Below are positions 24,976 to 34,497 of a stretch of DNA of 64,000 nt, piece by piece; the stretch's first letter is position 1; each line of letters starts with the position of its first letter. The notes beneath the pieces are model-generated. The model worked only from the letters and a program-made list of their open reading frames with translations. It searched no databases and was not told the DNA's origin. Made by a program: the position numbers and the translations under genes. Origin of the DNA: Schlegelella_A sp038231215. Lineage in GTDB: Bacteria; Pseudomonadota; Gammaproteobacteria; Burkholderiales; Burkholderiaceae_C. The DNA lies in contig JBBRLS010000022.1 in the NCBI GenBank assembly GCA_038231215.1, forward strand, positions 7,205-71,204. Reading direction: 5' to 3'.

Positions 24976-26070
24976 ATGACAAGGACGCCGAGCCTCGACG
25001 CTCTACGCCGATATGCGGTGGCGCGAACGCTGTTCAAGCCCACGACGCTTCTGCGAGCCATCGAAAAGCTCGGCTTCGTGCAGGCCGACCCGATCCGCGC
25101 GCCGGCGCGGGCGCAGGACCTGACGCTGCGCCACCGCGTCACCGGCTACCGGGCAGGGGACCTCGAGCGCCGGTACGCGCGCCTCGCCGTCGATGAAGAC
25201 TGCCTCGTCAACTACGGCTTCCTGCCGAGCAAGCATCTGGCCCTGCTGCACCCGCGCATCGCCGCGAAGAAGTGGAGCCCGGCGACGAAGAAGAAGGCGG
25301 CCGAGGTGCTCGCCTTCGTCCGCGAGCACGGGCCGACGCATCCGCGCCTCGTCGAGCAGCATTTCGCGCACGGCCGGCGCATCAACGCCTGGGGCGGATC
25401 GAGCAATGCGACGACGCATCTGCTCGACGGCATGCACTACCGCGGCCTGCTGCGCGTGAACAAGCGCGAGAGCGGCACGCGCATTTACGAAGCCGTCGAC
25501 CACGCGCCTGCCGACCCCAGCCCGGCCGCACGAGCGGCACGGGCTGCGGCGTTGCTCGAGCTCGTGCTGCGCAAGTACGCGCCGATTCCGGCCTCGAGCT
25601 TCGTCTACCTGACGCGGCTGCTGCTCGGCTATGGCGCGCCGCATCTGGCGATAGAAGCGCGGGCGGCGCTCGTCGCAGCGCGCGAGCAACTGGCAACCAC
25701 GACGATCGACGGCGTGACCTGGTACTGGCCCGCCGACGAGAACCCGCGCTCGTCGCGCTACCGGCCCGACGATCGCGTGCGTCTGCTCGCGCCTTTCGAC
25801 CCGATCGTCTGGGACCGGCGCCGCTTCGAGCTGCTCTGGGGCTGGACCTATCGCTTCGAGGCGTACACACCGGCGCCGAAGCGAAAGCTCGGCTACTACG
25901 CCCTGCCGCTGCTCTGGGGCGACCGTATCGACGGCTGGGGCAACGCGTCCGTGAGCGACGGTCGATTGAGCCTCGAGCTCGGCTATGCGAACGGCACGAT
26001 CCGCGATCCGGCGTTTCGTACGGGACTTGCCGAGGAGCGAGCGCGTCTCGTCGAATTCCTCGGACTCTGA
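24976..26070 (+). CDS. AlkZ/YcaQ-family winged-helix DNA glycosylase
   Basis: This 364-residue protein belongs to the HTH_42/AlkZ family. FVQADPIRAPARAQD carries the QxD signature of the YcaQ branch near residue 35, and NYGFLPSKHLALLHPRI, INAWGGSSNATTHLLDGMHYRGLLRV and LLAPFDPIVWDRRRFELLWGWTYRFEAY are typical. YcaQ and AlkZ unhook DNA interstrand crosslinks by removing alkylated bases. It is divergent from the four-gene TelA operon by 52 bases. Activity is inferred from the family. Confidence 0.82.
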   Translation: MTRTPSLDALRRYAVARTLFKPTTLLRAIEKLGFVQADPIRAPARAQDLTLRHRVTGYRAGDLERRYARLAVDEDCLVNYGFLPSKHLALLHPRIAAKKWSPATKKKAAEVLAFVREHGPTHPRLVEQHFAHGRRINAWGGSSNATTHLLDGMHYRGLLRVNKRESGTRIYEAVDHAPADPSPAARAARAAALLELVLRKYAPIPASSFVYLTRLLLGYGAPHLAIEARAALVAAREQLATTTIDGVTWYWPADENPRSSRYRPDDRVRLLAPFDPIVWDRRRFELLWGWTYRFEAYTPAPKRKLGYYALPLLWGDRIDGWGNASVSDGRLSLELGYANGTIRDPAFRTGLAEERARLVEFLGL

Positions 26071-26094
26071 GGCCTCGCGCTGCGCGCCGCTCTG

Positions 26095-27312
26095 TCAGGC
26101 CGCGCTCGTCGAAGACGGCGGCAGCGGCTTCTGCCGCGACGCGATCGCAGCCGCCAGGAGCAGCACGAATGCCGAGCAGGCGAGCCCGGTGCGCAGGCCG
26201 CCAGCCGCGTCGGCGATCCAGCCAACACCGCCTGGCCCGATGATCTGGCCGAACGCGAAGACGACCGTGAAGGCGCCGATGCCGCGGGCCCACGCGGACG
26301 GCGGCAGGTTGTGCCGGACCAGTGCCGTCGTCGAGGCGACGACCGAAAGAAATACGGCGCCGAACAGCAATCCCGAAGCGAACACGGCGACCGGGTGCGG
26401 GCTGACGACCGGCAACACGGTGGCGAGCGCGAGCAGCGCATTGAGCAGCGTCATCGGCCCGCCGCCGCGATGGCGTTGCAGCAGCGGCGCCCAGAGCCAC
26501 GACGAGGCGATGACGGCAAGGCCAAGCAAGGCGTAGAAGGCAACGATGGCGGCCGGTGCCAGACCTTGCTCGCGCAGCAGCGTCACGACGAAGGTCATGT
26601 AGCCGATGTAGCCGAGGCCGAACAGCAGGTAGGAGACAAGGCCCCAGGCGAGGCCGCGCAGGTCGGCCGCGCCGCGTGGCCCGTGTGCTTGCGGGCCGGC
26701 GCGGACCGCCCGCGTCTCTGCGGCGGCGGCCGCAGCGGCCATCATGGCGAGCGCACCCAGCCCGACCCACGCGGCTTGCCACGCGTGCTCGACCGGCCGC
26801 CCGATCAGCGGCGGCACGAGCAGCGCCGAGGCGACGATGCCGACGCCCGTGCCGCCGTAGTAGATGCCGAGCACCAGCCCGGCGCCCGGCGCCTTGCCGC
26901 TCGTTGCCGCGCGCTCGCCGGGATCGATGGCGACGCGCGCCGCCAGCAGCCCGCCCGAGACGAAGGTCGAAGCGCTGGCCACACCGGTGACCAGACGAAG
27001 CGCGTAGAGCGCGCCGGTCGAGCTGAAGGCACCGTGCAGCATGAGCAGCACGGCGCTCACGACCATGCCGCCGACGAAGAGCGCGCGCGGGCCGATGCGG
27101 TCGAGCAGACGCGAGACGGCGAGCGCGCCGAGCAGGTAGCCCGCCGCGTTGACCGTGTTCATGGCGCCCGCGGTGAAGTAGCTCCAGCCGAGGTCGGCGC
27201 GCATCGCCGGAAGCAGCAGCGCGTAGGAAAAGCGCGCCAGGCCGAGCGAGACGGCCGAGCCGAGTGCCAGCGCCGCGGCGACCACGAGCGCGGTCGGCTG
27301 GCGCCGGCTCAT
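26095..27312 (-). CDS. MFS transporter (YbfB/YjiJ-like)
   Basis: The 405-residue protein has about twelve hydrophobic segments and an MFS layout. It begins ALVVAAALALGSAVSLGLARFSYALLLPAMRADLGWSY, with NTVNAAGYLLGALAVSRLLDRIGPRALF as the A-motif region; this N-terminus is typical of the YbfB/YjiJ group. The substrate is unknown. The gene probably forms a pair with the HAD phosphatase gene upstream. Confidence 0.82.
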   Translation of the reverse strand: MSRRQPTALVVAAALALGSAVSLGLARFSYALLLPAMRADLGWSYFTAGAMNTVNAAGYLLGALAVSRLLDRIGPRALFVGGMVVSAVLLMLHGAFSSTGALYALRLVTGVASASTFVSGGLLAARVAIDPGERAATSGKAPGAGLVLGIYYGGTGVGIVASALLVPPLIGRPVEHAWQAAWVGLGALAMMAAAAAAAETRAVRAGPQAHGPRGAADLRGLAWGLVSYLLFGLGYIGYMTFVVTLLREQGLAPAAIVAFYALLGLAVIASSWLWAPLLQRHRGGGPMTLLNALLALATVLPVVSPHPVAVFASGLLFGAVFLSVVASTTALVRHNLPPSAWARGIGAFTVVFAFGQIIGPGGVGWIADAAGGLRTGLACSAFVLLLAAAIASRQKPLPPSSTSAA

Positions 27313-27367
27313 TCGCGTGCCTTCGCGCTGCGCGGCCCGGTATTCGCCCCTGGCCGGCCCGGCGGGC

Positions 27368-28177
27368 TCATGCGCCGCGCGCGGCGAGCACGCTTTCGGC
27401 GATTTCGACGAAGCCGCGGCCGCGGTCGCGCGCGGTGACGAACGCCGGCCACTGCACCAGCCGATCCGCGAAGTCGAGCAGATTGGCGACGCCGACCGAA
27501 AGCGGGAAGTTCGCGAACATCAGCTCGTCGTTGGTCGAGTCGCCGACGTAGAGCCAGTCCTCGCGTTCGGCGAGCAGGTCGCGGCCGAACAGTCGCCGCA
27601 CGATCCACGCCGCGCCGCTCAGCTTGCTGTGCGCGCCGAACCAGCCGTTGACGTGGATCGAGCTGACCGTCGCAGTCATCCCCTCGTCGCGCATGAGGGC
27701 GACGACCCGCTCGATCTGCGCCGCGTCGAGATGCGCGAACTCGGCATGGTCGATGGCGATGTCGGTGACGCGGCCGCCACTGTCCCGCGACAAGGTCGCG
27801 CCCGGCACCTCGCGAACGATGCGTTCGGCCGCAGCGCGCAAGCGAACGGAGTTGACGTCGCGCACTTCATCGCTGTCGGCGAACTCGACGCGGACCTCGC
27901 CATCCTCGGCAATCAGCGCGACGGCGCCGTTCTCGGCGACGATCGCCGCCAGCGGCGTGTCGACGGCGATGGCCCGGCTCCAGCCCATCGGCCTGCCGGT
28001 GACCGCGATCACCGGCAGGCCGGCGGCGCGCAGGGCCGACAGGGCGGCGGCCACGCCCATCGGGATCGCGCCTTCGGTCGTCAGGGTGTCGTCGATGTCG
28101 GTGAGAACGCCGCGCAGCGCCCCGAGCCGGCGCGGCTCGCAGCGCGCCCAGGGCAAAACGGAAGGCGGGAGCAGCAC
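27368..28177 (-). CDS. HAD-IIB family phosphatase (mannosyl-3-phosphoglycerate phosphatase/Cof-like)
   Basis: HAD motifs are visible: motif I LTDIDDTLTTEG (nucleophile Asp), motif II VTGRPMGWSR, motif III lysine near GAHSKLSGAAW, and motif IV YVGDSTNDELMFANF. The cap between motifs II and III is of type IIB. The chosen start is GTG at 28177, giving 269 residues; the longer frame to 28306 would run into the ahcY riboswitch on the other strand. The substrate is probably a sugar phosphate, unproven. Confidence 0.78.
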   Translation of the reverse strand: MLLPPSVLPWARCEPRRLGALRGVLTDIDDTLTTEGAIPMGVAAALSALRAAGLPVIAVTGRPMGWSRAIAVDTPLAAIVAENGAVALIAEDGEVRVEFADSDEVRDVNSVRLRAAAERIVREVPGATLSRDSGGRVTDIAIDHAEFAHLDAAQIERVVALMRDEGMTATVSSIHVNGWFGAHSKLSGAAWIVRRLFGRDLLAEREDWLYVGDSTNDELMFANFPLSVGVANLLDFADRLVQWPAFVTARDRGRGFVEIAESVLAARGA

Positions 28178-28223
28178 GGAACGATGATAAGAGCGACGCC
28201 CGACACGCCACGGCGCGCCGCGA

Positions 28224-28229
28224 TAGAAT
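28224..28229 (+). promoter_or_regulatory. Putative -10 box of the ahcY promoter
   Basis: TAGAAT lies about 11 bases before the first stem of the SAH aptamer (28240), so a transcript starting near 28236 would begin just ahead of it. A convincing -35 box was not found. Confidence 0.5.
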
Positions 28230-28239
28230 TGCGTCAGCT

Positions 28240-28315
28240 TTCCGAGGAGCGTTGCAAGGCACGGCCGCAAGGGCCGCGTCCCAGGCTTGGAACAGCGATA
28301 TTGCAACCGCGCTCA
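28240..28315 (+). ncRNA. SAH riboswitch aptamer upstream of ahcY
   Basis: The sequence fits the SAH riboswitch: core GAGGAGCGTTGCAAGG, then CCCAGGCTTGG, then GCGCTCACC. P1 pairs TTCCGAG (28240-28246) with CTTGGAA (28286-28292, one G-U). The pseudoknot helix pairs GAGCG (28247-28251) with CGCTC (28310-28314). An internal hairpin CGGCC-GCAAG-GGCCG lies between. The class is found mainly in beta- and gammaproteobacteria ahead of ahcY and turns expression on when SAH accumulates, matching the genes downstream. Confidence 0.92.
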
Positions 28316-28397
28316 CCCGCACGAAATGTCCCCGTGGGTGAGTTCTGCCTCCCTTCAGATGCCTTTCGTGCGGGTTCCTCATTCGAGACTGGAGCCC
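28312..28397 (+). promoter_or_regulatory. Three-hairpin expression platform of the ahcY SAH riboswitch
   Basis: Hairpin A pairs CTCACCC-G-CAC (28312-28322) with GTGGGTGAG (28334-28342). Hairpin B is a perfect 12-bp stem: ACCCGCACGAAA (28315-28326) with TTTCGTGCGGGT (28364-28375). Hairpin C pairs GGGTTCC (28372-28378) with GGAGCCC (28391-28397), burying the ahcY Shine-Dalgarno GGAG. A competes with the aptamer (shared CTC) and with B; B competes with C. With SAH bound the aptamer blocks A, B forms, C opens and translation starts. Pairings are seen in sequence; the switch order is inferred. Confidence 0.7.
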
Positions 28398-28401
28398 TGA
28401 C

Positions 28402-29835
<1,434 letters not shown>

Positions 29836-29897
29836 TTTCGCTTGCCCGCGGATCGGGTCTGGCGCCAAAATGGCGGTGGTTCCGATATGGAGGCGAT

Positions 29898-30206
29898 ATG
29901 GCTGTCAATTTGTCGATAAAGGGCGTTCCTGACGACCTGGCCGAGCGCCTGCGCGAGCGCGCGGCCAGAAATCACCGCTCGTTGCAAGGCGAACTGATGG
30001 CCATCGTCAGCGACGCGGTCCTCGAACATCCCGGTGCGGCCGGCCTGCCGGCCCGCGCGCAGAATCGCGGCATCGCCCACGGAACACGCGTCGGCTGGCG
30101 CACGACCGAAGACATCGCGGCGGAACTGAAGCGGCGCTTTCCGCAGCCTGTCGACAGTGGGCCTTCGTCGGTCGACATCATTCGCGCCGACCGGGATTCG
30201 CGTTGA
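29898..30206 (+). CDS. FitA-type ribbon-helix-helix antitoxin
   Basis: The 102-residue protein starts MAVNLSIKGVPDDLAERLRERAARNHRSLQGEL, an Arc/FitA-like ribbon-helix-helix domain, followed by a C-terminal tail that would wrap the toxin. It is followed with a 4-base overlap (TTGA) by a PIN-domain gene. It would bind and neutralise the toxin and repress its own promoter. The long in-frame extension before 29898 is an antisense-free readthrough of the ahcY region in another frame and is not real. Confidence 0.85.
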   Translation: MAVNLSIKGVPDDLAERLRERAARNHRSLQGELMAIVSDAVLEHPGAAGLPARAQNRGIAHGTRVGWRTTEDIAAELKRRFPQPVDSGPSSVDIIRADRDSR

Positions 30207-30646
30207 AGACTCGAGCGCCGACGATCTACGTCGCAGAACCTTCCCCGGCGTACCTGGCCCGATCCCCCGTCGTCATCGACTGCTCGGTGTTCGGCACCTT
30301 CCTGTTTGCCGAAGCTCATGCCGAGTCCGCCCGCGAGATCGTGTCGGGCCGCGAGCTGCATGCGCCCTGGCTGCTCGACCACGAGATCGCCAACGTCGCC
30401 GACAAGAAGCGCCGCGCCGGCGTGGAGGCTGCGCTGATCGAGGCCGGCATCGCGCTCTACGGCGACTACATCGTGACCATGCACCGGACGATGCCGGGCG
30501 ACGTGCTCGAGCTCGCCGCGACCTATGCACTCTCGACTTACGACGCGGCCTACCTGGCAGTAGCCGCCGCCCTGCACATGCCGCTCGTCACTTTCGACCG
30601 CAAGCTCGCCAAGGCCGCCATGCGCCATCTGGGCGCGCTCGAATGA
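30203..30646 (+). CDS. PIN-domain ribonuclease toxin (VapC/FitB-type)
   Basis: The 147-residue PIN protein has the acidic metal site: VVIDCSVFG (first Asp), LLDHEIANV (Glu), STYDAAYLAVA (Asp) and VTFDRKL (Asp). VapC-type toxins cut RNA, often tRNA. The frame opens at TTG (30203) overlapping the antitoxin stop; an in-frame GTG/ATG further inside would truncate little before VVIDCS. The first 18 residues are an unusual extension. The pair lies inside the ahcY-tlyA-metF operon and overlaps tlyA by 4 bases. Confidence 0.87.
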   Translation: MKTRAPTIYVAEPSPAYLARSPVVIDCSVFGTFLFAEAHAESAREIVSGRELHAPWLLDHEIANVADKKRRAGVEAALIEAGIALYGDYIVTMHRTMPGDVLELAATYALSTYDAAYLAVAAALHMPLVTFDRKLAKAAMRHLGALE

Positions 30647-31404
30647 CGCGCGCCGACGTGCTGGTGGTGCAGCGCGGGCTGGCGCCCACGCGCTCGGCAG
30701 CGGCGCGCCTGATCGACAGCGGCGCGCTGCGCTATCGCCGCGGCGATAGCTGGACGGTGGCGAGAAAGGCCGGCGAAACGCTGGCCGACGATTGCACGCT
30801 CGAGGTGACCGACGACGCCGAGATCCGCTTCGTCTCGCGCGGCGGCCTGAAGCTCGACGCGGCGCTGTCGCGCTGCGCCATCGACGTCGCCGGGATGACC
30901 TGCCTCGATGTCGGCCAAAGCACCGGCGGCTTCACCGACGTGCTGTTGCAGCGCGGCGCCCGGCACGTCGTGGGCATCGACGTCGGCAGTGGCCAGCTCC
31001 ATCCACGACTCGCGGCCGATTCGCGCGTCACTGCGCTCGAAGGCGTGAACGCGCGTCACCTCGCAGCGAGCGCGCTGCCGACCGCTCGCTTCGATCTCGT
31101 CGTCGGCGATCTTTCCTTCATCTCGCTCACGCTCGTCCTGCCGGCGCTGGTGCCGTTGCTGGCGGGCCGGCTGCTGATGCTCGTCAAGCCGCAGTTCGAG
31201 CTGCAGCCGGCGGACATCGGCAAGGACGGCGTCGTCAAGCACGCGTCGGCTTATGCGCGTGTCGAGGCGCGGCTGCACCAGGCGTGCGTCGACAACAGCT
31301 TGACCGTGCTCGACTGGTTCGAGAGCGCGATCGCGGGCGGCGATGGCAACCGCGAGTTCTTCATCCACGCTGCGCCCGGCGACAGCCAGAAGGTGACCCC
31401 ATGA
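30643..31404 (+). CDS. tlyA: TlyA family rRNA 2'-O-methyltransferase / hemolysin-like protein
   Basis: The 253-residue protein has an N-terminal S4 RNA-binding domain (ADVLVVQRGLAPTRSAAARLIDSGALRY) and an FtsJ-type methyltransferase domain (DVGQSTGGFTDVLLQRGARHVVGIDVG, then FDLVVGDLSFISLTLVLPAL and MLVKPQFEL). TlyA of mycobacteria methylates 16S and 23S rRNA. Its ATG overlaps the toxin stop (ATGA) and its stop overlaps the metF start, so all are translationally coupled. Confidence 0.9.
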   Translation: MTRADVLVVQRGLAPTRSAAARLIDSGALRYRRGDSWTVARKAGETLADDCTLEVTDDAEIRFVSRGGLKLDAALSRCAIDVAGMTCLDVGQSTGGFTDVLLQRGARHVVGIDVGSGQLHPRLAADSRVTALEGVNARHLAASALPTARFDLVVGDLSFISLTLVLPALVPLLAGRLLMLVKPQFELQPADIGKDGVVKHASAYARVEARLHQACVDNSLTVLDWFESAIAGGDGNREFFIHAAPGDSQKVTP

Positions 31405-32243
31405 GCGAGCTCCGCATGCCGGTGCCGGTGAGCTTCGAGTTCTTTCCGCCGAACACGCCCGCAGGCAGCGAAAAGCTGAAGGCGGTCGTGCGCGATCTTT
31501 CCGCCGCGAACCCCGAGTTCTTCAGCGTCACCTACGGCGCCGGCGGCGCGACGCGCGACAAGACGCTGGCCACCGTCGCCGACATCGCCGCGCTCGGCCA
31601 GGAGGCGGCGCCGCATCTCTCGTGCGTCGGCTCGACGAAGGAAGGCATCGCCCAGACGCTCGCCACCTACCGCGCGCAGAAGATCCGCCGCCTGGTCGCG
31701 CTGCGCGGCGACCTGCCGAGCGGCACCGCGACGGCCGGCGAGTTCCGCTACGCGAGCGAGCTGATCTCGTTCATCCGCGAGAAGGAAGGCAGCGACTGGT
31801 TCATCGAGGTCGCCGCCTATCCCGAATACCACCCGCAACAACGCTATGCGAAGCGCGACCTCGAGCACTTCGCAGCCAAGGTGAAGGCCGGCGCCGACTC
31901 GGCGATCACCCAGTTCTTCTTCAACCCCGACGCCTACTTCCACTACGTCGACGAGGTTCGCGCGCTCGGCGTCGAGGTACCGATCGTGCCTGGCGTCATG
32001 CCCTTCCACAACTTCGCCAAGATCGCCCAGTTCGCGGCCCGCGACGGCATCGAGATTCCGCGCTGGGTGGCGCTGAAGATGGAAGGCTTTCTCGACGACG
32101 CGGCGTCGATCCGCGCCTTCGGTCTCGACGTCGTCGAGCGCATGTGTCGCCGGCTCGTCGAAGGCGGCGCGCCCGGCCTGCACTTCTACACGCTCAACCA
32201 GTCGGCGCTCGCGCTCGAGATCTGCAAACGCCTGTCAGCCTGA
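31401..32243 (+). CDS. metF: 5,10-methylenetetrahydrofolate reductase
   Basis: MetF makes 5-methyl-THF, the methyl donor for homocysteine-to-methionine conversion, completing the cycle with ahcY and metK. Family motifs are SFEFFPPNTPAGSEKL, FFSVTYGAGGATRDKT, LRGDLP, ITQFFFNPDAYF and VPGVMPFHNF. 280 residues. The ATG overlaps the tlyA stop by 4 bases. As last gene of the riboswitch-led operon it may share SAH control if transcription is limiting. Confidence 0.97.
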   Translation: MSELRMPVPVSFEFFPPNTPAGSEKLKAVVRDLSAANPEFFSVTYGAGGATRDKTLATVADIAALGQEAAPHLSCVGSTKEGIAQTLATYRAQKIRRLVALRGDLPSGTATAGEFRYASELISFIREKEGSDWFIEVAAYPEYHPQQRYAKRDLEHFAAKVKAGADSAITQFFFNPDAYFHYVDEVRALGVEVPIVPGVMPFHNFAKIAQFAARDGIEIPRWVALKMEGFLDDAASIRAFGLDVVERMCRRLVEGGAPGLHFYTLNQSALALEICKRLSA

Positions 32244-32274
32244 GCGCCGGCGAACGATCTCACCCTCGGCCGGC

Positions 32275-32302
32275 GAGATCCTTCACTTCGTTCAGGATGA
32301 CA
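32275..32302 (+). repeat. Dispersed intergenic repeat, locus 4 (single unit)
   Basis: GAGATCCTTCACTTCGTTCA followed by GGATGACA lies between the convergent stops of metF and the cyclo-ligase gene, where it could affect transcription ends. Confidence 0.85.
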
Positions 32303-32311
32303 GTGGAGGGT

Positions 32312-32896
32312 TCAGCCGCGCTCGTACATCACGCCGTCTTCGGTGAGGATCGCATCGAGCGGCAGGTCGGCCGGATCGGCGCGCAGGAAGGGCAGGAAGC
32401 CGTGCGTGTAGCTGACGCCGACCGTTACCGGACGGGGCTTCAACGCATTGAGCGTGCGCTCGAAGAATCCGCCGCCGTAGCCGAGGCGAACGCCGCCGGG
32501 GCCGAAACCGAGGCAAGGCACGACCAGCATCTGCGGCACGAACTCGTCGGTGTCCTTGGGCTTGGGAATGTCGTAGGCATCGAGCTCCATCTCGCAGCCG
32601 GGATACCAGACGCGAAAGCGCAGCGATGAAGTCTCGCGGTCGGCGACAGGCAGGCCGATGCGGCGCATCTCGCCCTCGTCGTCGCCCTCGGTCCAACGGT
32701 AGAGCGCCGGCAGGGGATCGAACTCGCCCTTGATCGGCCAGTAGGCGCCAATCGAAGTCTCGCGCCGGCCGACCAGCCAGACGCGCAAGACGCTTTGCAG
32801 CTCGACGGCGCGTTCGAGTCGGTCAGGCAGCGCCTGGCGCGCGGCGACGAGCTTGCTGCGCAAGGCCTTGCGCTCGGTCTCGGGTGTCGTTGCCAT
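32312..32896 (-). CDS. 5-formyltetrahydrofolate cyclo-ligase family protein (divergent paralog)
   Basis: The 194-residue protein is a 5-FCL/MTHFS family member, with KALRSKLVAARQALP at the start and GGVRLGYGGGFFERTLNAL near the ATP/substrate loop. The family usually has GGG[YF]YDR there; FFER is a deviation. It converts 5-formyl-THF to 5,10-methenyl-THF if active. A second, more canonical copy lies at 34498-35088. It is convergent with metF, and its start lies inside the upstream DUF2917 gene (74-base overlap). Confidence 0.82.
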   Translation of the reverse strand: MATTPETERKALRSKLVAARQALPDRLERAVELQSVLRVWLVGRRETSIGAYWPIKGEFDPLPALYRWTEGDDEGEMRRIGLPVADRETSSLRFRVWYPGCEMELDAYDIPKPKDTDEFVPQMLVVPCLGFGPGGVRLGYGGGFFERTLNALKPRPVTVGVSYTHGFLPFLRADPADLPLDAILTEDGVMYERG

Positions 32897-33413
32897 CGGC
32901 CAGGGATCCTTGCATCTTGGTCACGCGCGCCGCGTCGACGTTCGCATTGTGCAAGAGCGACGGGGCGGCGGGCCGCGCCGCGAGGGCGCGGCTGCGCGCT
33001 TCCGAGAGCGGGCCGAAGAGCAAGCCGGCCGCCAGGACTGCAGCGAGAGCCGCGGTGCTGCCGATGCCGATGCGGCCGGCCGGATTCATCAGCTCCCAGC
33101 AACGCTCGCAGGAACCGGTGAAGCGGTCGCGTACCCGTTGCAGCAGCGTGCGTGGCCGCCAGGCGATCAGCGCCGGCGCACTGGCGCCCCAGGCCTCGAC
33201 CAACGCCTCGCCTTCGCCGCGAATCTGGAACGATTCGCCAGCGCCCAGAAAGTGGTCGTCCGGGTCGCCGGAGCGGGTCAGCCAGACCTGGCCGGACAAA
33301 ATCGACACTTCGCCGCCGCCGGTGCCAAGGGCCACGACGTGGCCGCTGGGAAGCGCTCTCAGGGCCTCGGCGCTGGCCGAGGCAAGGATGCTTGAGTGTT
33401 GCGTATTTATCAT
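32823..33413 (-). CDS. DUF2917 domain protein with one membrane segment
   Basis: The 196-residue protein has an N-terminal DUF2917 cupin-like domain (residues ~18-85: LPSGHVVALGTGGGEVSILSGQVWLTRSGDPDDHFL then GESFQI), then a hydrophobic segment (IGSTAALAAVLAAGLLFGPL) near residue 130. DUF2917 genes are often divergent from a LysR gene, as here. Function is unknown. Its last 74 bases overlap the next cyclo-ligase gene in a different frame, unusual for this compact but mostly 4-base-overlapping region. Confidence 0.72.
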   Translation of the reverse strand: MINTQHSSILASASAEALRALPSGHVVALGTGGGEVSILSGQVWLTRSGDPDDHFLGAGESFQIRGEGEALVEAWGASAPALIAWRPRTLLQRVRDRFTGSCERCWELMNPAGRIGIGSTAALAAVLAAGLLFGPLSEARSRALAARPAAPSLLHNANVDAARVTKMQGSLADGNDTRDRAQGLAQQARRRAPGAA

Positions 33414-33504
33414 GATCGCCTCTTCACTTTCCAGGCCGCTATCATCTTCGATTACATAGTGGAAATCCAATGAGAACGAAAGCATCGATTGATGCGCAAA
33501 TAGC

Positions 33505-34473
33505 ATGAATACGCCGTCCCGGCGCCCGCTCTCGCTGAGCAACCTGCGCGCCTTCGAAGCGGTCGCCCGGCGGCTCAGCTTCGGCGCCGCGGCCGACGAG
33601 CTGCACCTGACCCAGTCGGCGATCAGCCGGCAGATCAAGAGCCTCGAAGACGAACTGGGCGCACCGCTTTTCCTGCGCGGAACGCGTCATGTGCAGGTCG
33701 CACCCGACGGCCTGGTCCTCTTGCGCGCGGTCGACCCGTGGCTCAACAAGCTCGACGCCAGCGTGCAGTCGATCCGGCGCTCGCGCAGCCGAAAGCGGGT
33801 CAGCGTCACGACCTTCGCCTCGTTCGGCTCGCTCTGGCTCTTGCCGCGCATCGAGGCCTTTCAGCGCGACCATCCCGACATCGACATCCGCGTCTCGGCG
33901 CACGACGCCATCGCCGACCTCGACGACCCCGAGCTCGACCTGGCCCTGCGCTATCTCAGCCCGGGCTCGGTCCCGGCCGACGGCGTCCACCTGTTCGACG
34001 AGACGCTCACGCCGGTCGTCAGCCGCGGCCTCTGGGAGCAGATCCGCCTCGGCAAGGCGCCGCCGCTGTCGCGGCCGGCCGACATCGCCGAGCACACGCT
34101 GGCCGAGGAAGACGACGGCCGGCCGAGCACCGAGTACCTGAGCTGGCGCCACTGGCTCGAGCTGCAGGGCCAGGGCAGCCTGCAGCCCCGGCGCTGGCTC
34201 TATCTCAACTTCACCTACCAGCAGGTGCAGGCGGCGCTGGCCGGCCACGGCGTGGCGCTGGCCCGCGTGCCGCTCGTCTTCGAAGCGCTGCAGCGTGGCG
34301 AGCTGGTCGAGCCTTTCGGCGCCGCCGGTCGGGTCGGCAGTCCGTTCTCGTACTGGATGCTGGTCGCGCCGGCGAGTCGCGGCCGGCCGGAAGTGGCGCA
34401 GTTCTGCGCCTGGCTCGAAGCTGAATCGGCAGCGACCCGCGCCGCTGTCGCGACGATCAACGTCGCGCCATGA
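33505..34473 (+). CDS. LysR-family transcriptional regulator (GcvA-like)
   Basis: The 322-residue protein has an N-terminal winged helix-turn-helix (LSLSNLRAFEAVARRLSFGAAADELHLTQSAISRQIKSLE) and a C-terminal effector domain starting RVSVTTFASFGSLWLLPRI, in the GcvA-like branch. The divergent DUF2917 gene is the probable target, as LysR regulators commonly control their divergent neighbour. The 91-base intergenic region is AT-richer than its surroundings and holds TTTCCA and TGGAAA as distant half-sites (33428-33433, 33460-33465). Confidence 0.92.
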   Translation: MNTPSRRPLSLSNLRAFEAVARRLSFGAAADELHLTQSAISRQIKSLEDELGAPLFLRGTRHVQVAPDGLVLLRAVDPWLNKLDASVQSIRRSRSRKRVSVTTFASFGSLWLLPRIEAFQRDHPDIDIRVSAHDAIADLDDPELDLALRYLSPGSVPADGVHLFDETLTPVVSRGLWEQIRLGKAPPLSRPADIAEHTLAEEDDGRPSTEYLSWRHWLELQGQGSLQPRRWLYLNFTYQQVQAALAGHGVALARVPLVFEALQRGELVEPFGAAGRVGSPFSYWMLVAPASRGRPEVAQFCAWLEAESAATRAAVATINVAP

Positions 34474-34497
34474 GCCGCGCCGGGGAGCGTGGGCGGC

